Assembly: GCA_000310025.1 (NCBI GenBank)
Contig: FN649752.1
Location: forward strand, 773,452-837,451
Source of the DNA: Ectocarpus siliculosus
Lineage: Eukaryota > Sar > Phaeophyceae > Ectocarpales > Ectocarpaceae
Direction of reading: 5' to 3'
Length of the DNA: 64,000 bases
The notes beneath the pieces are model-generated. The model was not told the origin of the DNA, ran no database searches, and was given only the letters and a program-made list of their open reading frames with translations. Below are positions 12,001 to 24,000 of the stretch, in pieces (the stretch's first letter is position 1; the number at the start of each line of letters is the position of its first letter). The position numbers and the translations under genes were made by a program.

Positions 12001-15000
12001 TGCTGCCCAGGATACCCAACGAGTTGACATTTCTATTGAAGCACATGGTGAAATGGCCCAACCGCACGACGGGCCGAGATATGTTCTACACACATGTTTC
12101 AAACCCAGTCAGCTGTTCGCCTTCAACTTCTGTATTCACACATCTCCGTATATACTAAGGCAGCCGGTGATCGATCACCCGTTGTCCGCAGGAACTAGGT
12201 CTCGTGTGGCAGACGAATGGTTTGCGAACGCACTGGGAGAAATTTCAACACAAGTACAGCCTGCCTGTGCGGGTACCGAGAGCTTATCGATATGTGACGA
12301 CGCCCGTCGGCCCTTCAAACATCTCGAAAACAACTTGTTGGTGCGAGTTACAGCGGATAAAGCCACAAGCCAGTGGCTGTGTGGTGGTCCTGGTCTTGTG
12401 CGTGGATTTCTCTACCACAGTCTCTACTCCTAAAACGCGCGACGAGCAACCAACGAGTTTATCTTCTCAGACACTGCCGCGTGCCCCTGGGCATAACCGT
12501 GTGATGACATGAAGGATACGGTTTCTCTGAACTTTTGCTGACCTAGCACTGCTTGAAAGGGCAAGTTCTACAGTCTTCCATCATCTCTCAGGCGTTTCTG
12601 TGACTGCCGACGTCATCAAAGCCTCCCGGCCAGGACTTCCTGACACCTGAGTCAAACGGTTGTTCCATTCCATGCAAGGGTGTACTCACCGTTCGAGCGG
12701 CTAGCTGCCTGCTTTGCTCGTCGACTGCCTTTTCAGCTTCCTCTGCTCTCTTCACAAGGGTTGCCGCCATCACCGAGTCCCCGTCGATCTGATCCGAAGC
12801 CTTGGCTCCTCCTGCCGGTGTATGTACCGTCTTCTCCAAGACATCTACCCTAGCGACTTGAGGTTCTGCAGGATAAGCATCCGCCGAAAGTCCTTCTGCG
12901 CCACCTATGAATGCAGCGTGTCGGCAAAGCCGACTCCAGCCGTGGAAGAGAAGGCGTCTGTTGTGGTCCCGCCCTGTGCTGCAGATCTGCAGTCGGGTCA
13001 CGATTGAAACACACGCACCCAACGTGAGACTCATGGATATGGTCCACGGGGTCGGACAACATCGAGGCCGATGCTCCACTACCACGTCATCGGTTGCCAG
13101 TGGGACCGAGCATGTGTGTAAGAGTTTTTGGCACCACTCTACCATACCCCGTCGTACGCGTATATCACACAAAGGCCGACTGACGGCACCGTGCGTTAGC
13201 GAAAATCCACTTCTCCTGCATGGTTTCGACGTCGTAGGAGAGACATGCACCGCGCTCCGATAGACCCAGCTGCCATGGTGATGGAGAAAGCGAACTGGGT
13301 TGCCAGCCCAACCACACTTACCATATGCAGTGCCCTCCGCTCCCTCTGGTCTCTCGCTTCCGACTCCGCCGCTGCCACGCGTTGCCGAACCACGGCGGCG
13401 TCTGTCTCGATTCCGGCGGCCGTTGCAGCTGCAGCGGCCTGCGTCGCTTCCGCCTCCGCTCTGGCGGCCCTCGCCGCTGCGGTGGCCGTCGCCGATACGG
13501 CATCGGCGGCGTTGAGAGACGCGGCGTGCAAGCACAACCGGCTCCACCCTCGGAACAGCAAGCGCCTGTCTTTGTCCTTGGAAACTCGGAGCATCTGGGC
13601 GTGGAAGCAACGAGAGCAAGGCGGCGTGGTCCGCATGACGTGCGGGTGCAGCGTGGTCCGAGTCCACAACGTTCTTCACTGAGGTTGTCAATGGTTGTTT
13701 TTATAAGGCAATGGTTGTTTTTCTATGGCATCCGTGTGATAACAACATATCCAATAGACACCGGCTCTCGTGATGGGAACCGACGCGTTCCACTCTTGTC
13801 CGAGGCATGTTGTCTCCGCATACCACCAGCGACCATGGATGGAGTGCCAAAGACAACCTCTCACAGGAGTTGAGCTATATACTCAAGCGTGCGCTTGGCG
13901 GGGGTGTGCTCTACAAACCGATTGCAGTGCCAATCGAGCTATGAGCTGAGCCATTCCACGTTCCAAGGCCCCAAGCTTGGATGGTGTCTCACCGTGGTCA
14001 TCGCCCTATGCCGCTGCAGCTCCTGCCCCTGCTCACGGCTCCGCCCAGTCGACACTTCCGCTTCGATCGCGTCGGTCGACGAAGCTGCCGCTGCGGTCCT
14101 CTTTTCCTCGGGCTCCACCCTCGCCGTCCTTACAACTGATGCTGCCGTTGCAGGTGCCCTCTCCGCCGCGGCGAGTGAGGCGGCGTCCGAACGGAGGCGA
14201 CCCCAGCTGCGGAATAGGAAGCAGCGGATTCTATCGCCGAGCACTCTAGTAACCTGGCAGTGTCGGAGGGGAGTGAACGTACGGGATGTGTCATGGTGTG
14301 AAAGGACACGTGTATCTACCACCGGCATCCTAGGGTTAGGTTGGTTCGGGAACTGTAGGCGCGTTTGTCCTGACAAGGTGTCGCAGTAGGTATACGACGA
14401 CGAATGGAGGCGACCATGTCCTTGCTGTGCAATCTACAGGAACTGCACGAGACTATACCCGGGTGATATCACGACATCAGGCCCTGCTCCAATTGTCTCG
14501 TGAAAACCATTCTGACCTTTTTTGCGGATATTCTTTTTTCCACGTATCAAACCAAGGTATGATATACCATCCATAATCGACGGCGAGCCCAAACGATTGT
14601 GCCAGACGAACGGTTTGCGAAAGTAAAGAGTAAGGGTCCCGATACTATATTGAGTTGCGACAACAACCGTCGGTCATTCAACCAAGAAGCACTCAGCGTT
14701 CTTTTTACACAGAACCTGCGATGTGCTGCTCCTTTAGAGGCAGAGCTGCGTGAAGCTAATATTCCACACGACGAACGGTGTCTCCGGGAGCTCTGTTGTC
14801 TGTTGACCTAGCAGTGCCTGAAAGGGGAAGTTCTGCAATCGTCCATCGCCTATCGGGTGTTTCTGTGAAGGCCGACAACATTGGAGCCTCGTGGCCAGGA
14901 CTCTACCCATCTGCGTCTAGACGGTTGCTCAACCCATGCAAGCGTATGCTCACCATTCGAGCGGCTAGCTGTCGTCTTTGGTCATCGACCGCCTTTTCAG

Positions 15001-18000
15001 CTTCCTCTGCTCTCTTCACAAAGGTCGCCGCCATCACCGACTCCCCGTCGAGCTTTTCCACTCCCTTGGCTCCTTCCGCAGGTTTGGCAGATGCATGTAC
15101 CTGCTTCTCCATGGCATCCGCCCTAGCGGCTTGAGCTGCTGCAGGCTCGGCATCTGACGAAATTCCATCTGCGCCGCCTTTTCCTGCAGCGTGTCGGCAG
15201 AGCCTACTCCAACCATGGAAAAGAAGCCGTCTGTTGTAGCCCCGACCTGCGCTGCAGATCTGCAGTTGGGCCACGATAGGAACACGCGCTCAACGTGAGA
15301 CTGATGGACACGATGGGTGAGGTAGGACAACAGCGCCGCTACACCACCGCCACCGCCACTTCATCGATGGGCGTGAGATATTTGACACCACTCTACCGTA
15401 CCCCGTCGTAGGTGTAGAATACACAAAAGGCTGACTGATGGCATATTCCGCTAGCGAAAGCCCACTTCTCCTGCATGGTTTCGACGTGGGGGAATAACGT
15501 GCACCGTCCTTCCATAGACCCAGCTGCCATGGTGATGGAGAAAGCGAACTGGGATGCCAGACCAACCACACTTACCATATGCAGTGCCCTCCGATCCCTC
15601 TGGTCTCTCGCTTCTGACTCCGCCGCTGCCACGCGTTGCCGAACCACGGCGGCGTCTGTCTCGATTCCGGCGGCCGTTGCAGCTGCAGCGGCTGCCGTGG
15701 CTTCCGCCTCCGCTCTGGCGGCCCTCGCCGCTGCGGTGGCCGTCGCCGATACGGCATCGGCGGCGTTGAGAGACGCGGCGTGCAAGCACAACCGGCTCCA
15801 CCCTCGGAACAGCAAGCGCCTGTCTTTGTCCTTGGAGACTCGAGATATCTGAGCGTAGAAGCGGCGAGAGCAAGACGTCACGGCCCGCAAGGAGTACGGT
15901 TGCGGCGTGGGCCCAGGTCCGTAACGTTCTTTGCTGAGGCTCAATGGATGCATTCCTTGGGCATCCGTGTGATGTCGACTCATACCCCAGCAACATATCG
16001 GAATAGACGACGGCTCGCGTGACCTCTCGTGATGGTAGCCGACGCGGTCCATGCCATAATATCCGAGGCCCTATGACCTCAGGTTGCTCCGAATACAAGC
16101 GAATATGGATGGAGTGTCAACCACCCTGCTGTCATAAATAGTGTTTTCCTCAAAGGGTTTCGCTAGATAATCTAATGGAACTATCACGCTGACTTCGTTT
16201 CTCCCAAACGCTTGCAATCGTTGTTTGAACGTTGCAGCTTGGCTTGAGACGATTCGTTTTGTTCGCACAGGGGCCGATACGACATGGATAGTCCTCAACC
16301 ACGATCGTGTCACCCGATGAACTAACTGCCCAGGGTACCCAACGAGTTACATTTTATTTTCTTGAAACTGAGGCAAATGGCTTAAGCACACGCTGGGCGG
16401 GCATGCGCCCTAAGAAACAAGCTGCTGTTCCTATCTAGCTATGAGCCGTGTGGGCTTCTACTTCTACTTCACATACCCCAAGTGGATGATGTCTCACCGT
16501 GGTCAATGCCCTATGCCGCTGAAGCCCCTGCTCCTCCTCACGTCTCCGCTCAGTCGACCCTTCCGCTTCGACAGCGTCGGTCGACGAAGCTGCTGCTGCG
16601 GTCTCCTTTTCTTGGACCTCCACCCTCGCCGCCCTTGCAGCTGGTGTTGCCGCTGTAGATGCTCCCTCCACCGCGTCGAGCGAGGCGGCATGCAAGCACA
16701 AGCGACCCCAGCTGCGGAATAAGAGGCGCCGATTTCTATCTCCGAGCACTCTAGCAACCTAGAAGGCCGGGAGGCGTGTGAAAGTATCGAGTATGTTCAG
16801 CCAAAGGACGATCCGCATCTACCATCGTCGTCCCGCAGCGGATCGTAGACTACAGGTCTGAAACAGTAGGTACGTTCTCGCTCACGGGGTGCGCCACAAT
16901 GGTTTCACGATGACAACGGGAGGTAAAATCGGCTTGTTATACTACGTTCAGGGTGTTCTTCAAGATCCAAATCCGGACCTTGTCCTGATCTAGAGGCCAG
17001 CTATCTATCTCTGCTACCATTGTTGTGGTTGCCGTGTGCACGTTGGCAGCTGTTCTGGCATATTCCCTCTACCTTATCTCCTGTAGTTACGTATTCGGTG
17101 TATCACCTGTGAGAGTGCATATGGATTTGCGAGGACGTTTGAAACGCCTCGAAAAATACAACGCGGAGGATGCCCGAAACGCCTCAAAAAATACAACGTG
17201 GTGGATGCTTCAAGGTGGACAAAGCTTCCAGGAACTGCCTATGCACCAGTTTCGGCCTTGCGCATGGCGTTCTACTGACTCCGTCACATAATCCTGACAC
17301 TTTTGGCATGTCGTTCAAGCTACGACACAACGCATCAGGAGCACCTTCGCAAACGCGTGCCGGATTCCGCCTTCACCGACACTGCCTCATGCTCTTGTAG
17401 AGGCAGAGCTGTTTGGTACTACACGGTAGAGGACGGCGCCTCCTCTGAATTTCGCTGCTGGTCTAGGGCGAAATCTACGGACCTCGTCGCCTTTCAGATA
17501 TTATTGTAACGGCCGACGTCACCGAAGCGTCACCGTCAGGGTTCAACGATATCCCCCCGAGTCCCACCTGGCCAGCAAACTCTTTAGATTAATTCATTCA
17601 AGGACATGCTCACCAATCGAGCGGCTAGCTGTCGTTTTTGGTTGTCGACAGCCTTTTCAGCTTCCTGTGCTCTTTTCACAAGGGTCGTCGCCATCACCGA
17701 GTCCCCGTCGACCTTTTCCGATGCCTTGGCATGTTCTGCAGGTGAGTGTGTCGGCTTCTCCATGACATCCGGCCTGGCTATCGCTTCCGCGGCCGTCGAT
17801 GACCCCTCGGCGATGTGGACAGACGTCGCTTGTCGGCAGAGCCGACTCCAACCGTGGAAGAGAAGGCGTCTGTTGTAGTCCCGACCCGCGCTGCAGATCT
17901 GCGGCCGGGCCAACATTTGAAACAAACACTCAACGTGATATTCATGGGTACGATGGAATGGGATCCAGTCGATTGGTGGTGAACAGAGTGAAGGCGATGC

Positions 18001-21000
18001 CAGCCCAACCACACTTACCATATGCAGTGCCCTCCGCTCCCTCTGGTCTCTCGCTTCCGACTCCGCCGCTGCCACGCGTTGTCGAACCACGGCGGCGTCT
18101 GTCTCGATTCCGGCGGCCGTTGCGGCTGCAGCGGCCTGCGTCGCTTCCGCCTCCGCTCTGGCGGCCCTCGCCGCTGCGGTGGCCGTCGCCGATACGGCAT
18201 CGGCGGCGTTGAGAGACGCGGCGTGCAAGCAGAGCCGGCTCCACCCTCGGAACAGCAAGCGTCTGTCTTTGTCCTTGGAAACTCGGAGCATCTGGGCGTG
18301 GAAGCAACGAGAGCAAGACAGCGTGGTCCGCATGACGTGCGGGTGCAGCATAGTCCGAGTCCACAACGTTCTTCACTGAGGTTGTCAATGGTTGTTTTTC
18401 TTGGTCATCCGTGTGATAGTAACATATCTCAACAACATATCGGAATAGACGACAGCTCGCGTCGACCCGGTCCATGGGGTATATTCGAAGCCTCTCAAAC
18501 TCTTGCACGCGTAAATCGGACGTCTTGGCTTGGATTGAGGGTGTTCGCTAGGTTCAAACACGCCGGATAACTCCCAACGTCATTACCTTCGATGTGCCGC
18601 CCAGGTTACCCAAACATTTGCATGCTGTTTGAGAAACCGACATAAACTTTTCGACCGTGTGCTGGGCGGGGGGGGTGTTCTACAAACCAGGTTGTACTTC
18701 CTATTGTATAGTCGGTGCGGATTGTTAGAAGCAAATATTGGAGATGGTGAGACATCCTGAGGCGACCGGTGGTCCCGCCTGCGTCTTGCGGTCGTTCTTT
18801 TGAACATCGACCTAAACCCACGTTGTGTTGAGACTCAACCACCGCTTACGCCATTCCAATAGCATGTGCTGGAGCATGCCGAACAAGCAGCCTCAAGCGC
18901 TGGAAATAACGGCAATTCGGAAACGCACGCCAGAATACCCGTCATCGCGCTTACGCGTAGCCCCCACTACCCTAGAGCCAGTGGTAACTCCAACGTAGCG
19001 CTCAGGCTTCGTGTAATCCAATCTCCTGTGCGCATGATCTCATCCACCGCCGTACCCACGAGAAACTGATTCCCCAAGCCCCCTACTCCAGTTGAGCAAC
19101 TTCTACGTTTACATGCCCCAAGCGGGTGGTGTCTCACCGTGGTTGTTGCCCTCAGCCGTTTCGGCTCTTGCTCCTCCTCACGGCTCCGCTCGGTCGACGA
19201 TTTTGCTTCGATCGCGTCGGTCGACGAAGCTGCCGCTGCGGTCCTCATTTCCTTGGCCTCCACCCTCGCCGCCCTCACAGCTGGCGTTGCGGCTGCAGAT
19301 GCCCCCTCCACCGCGTTGAGCGAGGCGGCGTGCGAACACAGGCGACCCCAGCTGCGGAAGAGGAGACGGCGGTTCCTATCCCGGAGCACTCTAGCAACCT
19401 GGCCGTGTGGGAGAGGCGTGAAAGTACAAAAGAACATGCCATGTTGGAAGTCAGCACACAACGTGTATCAATCATCAATATCCACCTCTTTTTGCAACTA
19501 TTATTGTCGCTGCGTTGACGTTTTCAACCGTTCTGGCCTTTTGCCCAGTCCTTGCTGGTACACACCTCACTGGTGAGGATGAATAGCTGTTGTCGAAAGT
19601 GAGCCCAAACTCTTCAGGCAGACCAAACGTTTGTGAAAGTGTTGGGAATAATTGCAACACGAGTCCAGTCTGACTACGAGGGTCTCGCTAGAGCTCTTCG
19701 TGCATGTCATATCGTTTCTAGGGCGCAGGTCGAGCATACGAACGTCTTAAAAGAAAACGTGTGATTCGTCTGCCGTGAACATGGCTGTCAGCCAGTGTTT
19801 GAATGCTGGTCTAGGCCTTCTGCATGGGTGTCTCTGCCGTCTCTCTACGCATGCCTGAACGTTTGACAAATCCTTCAGGATAGCAACAAGTCCGACAGAA
19901 GCGCCTTCAAACCCTTGCGACATTCGTTCTACAGAAACAATGCGACGTCCTCCTGCAGAGACCGATCTGTGAAAGCTAGTACACGACTCGGTAGCGGCGC
20001 CTCGCTAGAACATGGCTGCTGACCTAATCCCGCATGTAAGAGAAAAATCTACAAATTTCCACCATCTCTCAAGTGTTGCTGTTCCAGCGAACGTCACTGA
20101 AGATTCGCTGTCAGGACTCTCAAGACACCTGAGCTTGGGGCGGTTGCTCATGCTACCGTGTACTCACCATTCGAACGGTCTGTTGTCGTCTTTGCTCGTC
20201 GACTGCCTTTTCAGCTTCCTCTGCTCTCTTTTCAAGATCCGCCGCTACCATCGAATCCTCGTGGCCCTTTTCCGATACCTTAGCTCGTTCTGCAGGTGTT
20301 GGTGCCTGCTTCTCAACTGCATCCGCCTTGGCCACGCGAGCCGCTTCCGCCGCAGCAGCTGAGACGTCGTCTATGGCACCCACGGAGGCAGCGTGTAGGC
20401 AGAGCCGGCTCCAAGAGCGGAATAGAGACCTCCTGTCTCTATCGCCGCATACGCGTGTTATCTGAAACACGTCCCCACATATTTTAGGTATGCGTACAAT
20501 GGGTGTTTCACGGAAAAGGAAATGGTTATTTTCAGGCAAAATAGTGGGAACCATCGACGGAGCGCCATCGAACCAATGTCTCTGAATCTGTGTGTCACCG
20601 CGTACGCGGAAAACTGACGTGTATGGTGAGAGCAGGGGTGAACAGCGGTGATGTCCGCTGTGCGTGTAAACAATGTGACCCCACTTCACTTCAAGTCTTC
20701 GACAGACAATTTACCCCAGAGTACACGTAATACTCATGCTGCTCACGCAAAGTGATTTTTCTTTCCACCTCACTCGCCGCAGTGGACGGCAGTTCTTACC
20801 AAGATCTTTATCCACCGAAGCTGATGCTCTCGTAATATCGCCTCCATGTCTGTGATCTTGTGCTGTAGCTTAGCCACCGAGTTTGACCCTCGAGCCGTCT
20901 CCCGTCGCGCCTGTTCCCTCGCTGCCGCCACATTCTCGATTTCATCTTCCGCTCTCCTCGATACCTCAGTCTTATCTGTGGCCTCTTCAGTCTCCATTTC

Positions 21001-24000
21001 CATCGCCGTCGATCGGGTGGCCCTGGCCGCAGAGGTGGTGGCGGCGGAGGCTCCCTCGGCGGCAGATGCAGCGTGCAGGCAAAGACGGCTCCAACCGCGA
21101 AACAAGAGAGCCCTGTCTCTCTCACCGCACACGCGAGTGATCTTGACGGTCGGATACATTGAATACAGGGCCGGGACGTAGGGAGGGGGTAGTCGGCCAC
21201 AGCAACTTGCGTACAAGTTGGCACTAACACTTTGTGTATCTTCGTTGCGAATACGACCACTAGACAGTTCCATTATTCGAGTATTTCTACGAGTTCAGCG
21301 GTGAATGGCCCTCTTGCTGATTTTCTGTCCCGCCAATATTGGATATCCAGAGGACTGTACAGATTTCGCAACAGGTGTTCTCACCAATCCTTTCACCCGG
21401 CGTAGCTGGTGCTCTTGCACTGTTTGCTCTATCTTTTTGACCTTCAGCTCCAGGTCGGCCATCAACTTTGACCCGAAAGCAGTTTCCCGTGGTGAAGCGG
21501 CGGCCGCTTCCGCCTCCTTCTGGGCTGCATCAGCTCGGGCGGCCCTGGCCACAGCAGTGGCAGCGGCGGATGCCCCCTCGGCAGCAGAGAGCGATGCGGC
21601 GTGAAGGCAGAGACGGCTCCACCCCCGAAACATGAGGGATCGATTCCTCTCTCGACACATGCGCGTGATCTAGGCAGTTGTGGGAAAAAATCGGGGGTTG
21701 TAGCGGGGGAAAGTGAGCTGGTATCTGAAGCGTGCCTGAGCACCAACATTCATCGTACGGCCTTTTCCCGCTGTTGCACAGCTACAGACTTTCCCAGATC
21801 GGATGGATGTGCTCACCAATCGCTTCATCCGTTCGAGGCGATGTTCCCACTCCCTTGGCACCTTCCCTGGCGTTTCCACCAAAGCAGTACTACCGGCTGC
21901 CGCTCCTGTCTCTTCCTCCATCGCCCGGCCTCGGGCACTGTCGGCCATAACTGCGGCGGCGGCAGCCCCCTCAGCCGTGGACAGCGTTGCAGCGTGCAGG
22001 TACAGTCGGTTCCAACCGCAGAACATGGAGGCCCTGTCTCGTTCACGGCATACGCGGGTGATCTTGACACGCAAGAAGGACCAGGAGGGGGATGTGGGGT
22101 GGGATGAAGTGGTAGGCAGCAACATGGGCGAGGCTTGCACATGCGGCTAACAGTGAGGGTGCGACGAGCGAGGCTGACGGGCCAGACGAGGAACGCCCCT
22201 TCTCTTCTACGCACAGAGTCATCCTAAACTCGGCTGAAATGTGTCATATACGTGATAGAGTTTTCCAGTGGAGGCTGCGTCTCACCAGCATCTTCGTTCG
22301 GCGTAGCTGATGCTCTCGCGCCCCATCTTCAGTGTCTTTGATGGTGCGATGGTGCTCAGCCGCCAACACACTGGCGGCTTCCCGCTGCGCGTGCTCCCTT
22401 GCAATGGCAACCTCCGCACTGACGTTGGCCGCTCTGCTAGGATTCTCAACCGTTTCGGTAGCCTCCTCTGCCTCTTTCTCCATCACCTCAGGTCGTGCAG
22501 CCCTAACCGCAGCTGTGGCGACGGCGGAGGTCCCTTCGGCAGTAGACAGCGACGCGGCGAGGCAAAGGCGGCTCCAACCGCGGAAAATTAAGCGCTTTGC
22601 TCTGTCCCGGCAAACGCGGCCCATCTGAGAAAGACGGACAACATGCGAGTGGCAGCAGGGTCTATGGACGAAGTTGCTTCGTTTCGAAACGAACCACATC
22701 GCGAATCCAACTAAGAACATGAACCAGACAAAACGTCAGCGGTGAGCTGCATCGCCCAGTTGCCGAATTGGTAGCGGTAGGTTTCACATGGCACTTGTGT
22801 GTACCACTCGGCCGTGTAGCATAAATACCGCCACAAGACTCGAACTTAGCATGCTGATTCGGACAAAACTGGCTGCACATATGCACACATGCCTACTAGA
22901 CAACCGTAACTCGAAAACGTCTCACAATTTTCACCCCTTGCTCCTGTCGACCTATCTCATTGTCGTTTCTCTGCCGTTGGACTGTGTGTTCAAGAGCAGA
23001 ATCTCGAGTGACTTTGCTCATCTCGCTCTCGGTATCCCCGGGGCCTGAAGCTGTGGACCGCGTGGTCGTCGCCGAACGAATACCCCCCCCCGTGGAAACA
23101 CGCCACAAACGGACCCATGCCCTTGTCAAAGCTTCCCTTGTGCGCTCCCTCGTGACGCGAACAACCTGGGTGGAGGTTTCGAGGTGGGCATGCTTCAAGT
23201 TTTATCCCCAGAAATAGCAAAAATATTGCCAAAGGAAAACGCTGATTCTCTCTCGGTGTCGCCTGTCGCCTGTTCTGCACTTGGTGGGTTTAATTCCAGA
23301 AAGCGATGGCGACCTGATCTACAGCTCTTCGACTCTACACAATCCCGGTACGCACGACCCAGCAGAATAGTTTCTCTCTCTCGTTTGTCTCACCAATCGT
23401 CGTAGGATGTTCTGCCTAAGCGACCCCCCTCTAGGAGTCCCGCTTGCATTTTTTGAATCATTGAGGGATGCAGAGTATCCAACGGCGGCGCCGTGCGAAG
23501 GGGCGGAAGCGAGGGCCTGGAGTTGAAGTTTTTCCCTCTCGGCGTGTATGTTGGACACCTCAAGGTATGACAGGTGCCCGGCCAAGACTTGGTTTAACCG
23601 ACGCATGTGATCGGAGGTCAGCCGCCGCTCGTGATCCAAGTCGTGTTGCTGCTGCCCTGTGAGAAAGTACTGCCAAGTGAAAGTGATCATGGGACAGGAC
23701 CAACGCAAACGAATGAGTCAGGCTGCTGGCAGTGGAGCGAAGGGTGAAACTGAGCAAGTTATATTTCTACGACGGTGGTTGGAAATGTGCGAGCAGGTAG
23801 AACACCTCCTACAGCAGTTTTTACATTTTTACAGTACACGCTAACGAGTCACTCAGGTACGTACAGACACCAAGAGGCAGACTTGTCCAATTGCAACCAG
23901 CTCACCTCTCTGATCACCCCTATCGCTGGGAGTGGGCCGGAAGGTATGAGAGGTGGTGCGGGTAGCCCACCGGAAGACACTTCGCTGACAATAGAGGCAG

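Noticed and set aside
1771-23165. Sfi1-type centrin-binding repeats
   Set aside because: The F-x-x-W core is reminiscent of Sfi1, but the spacing is 80-116 residues instead of about 33 and the flanking Leu pattern differs. I keep it only as a hypothesis to test.
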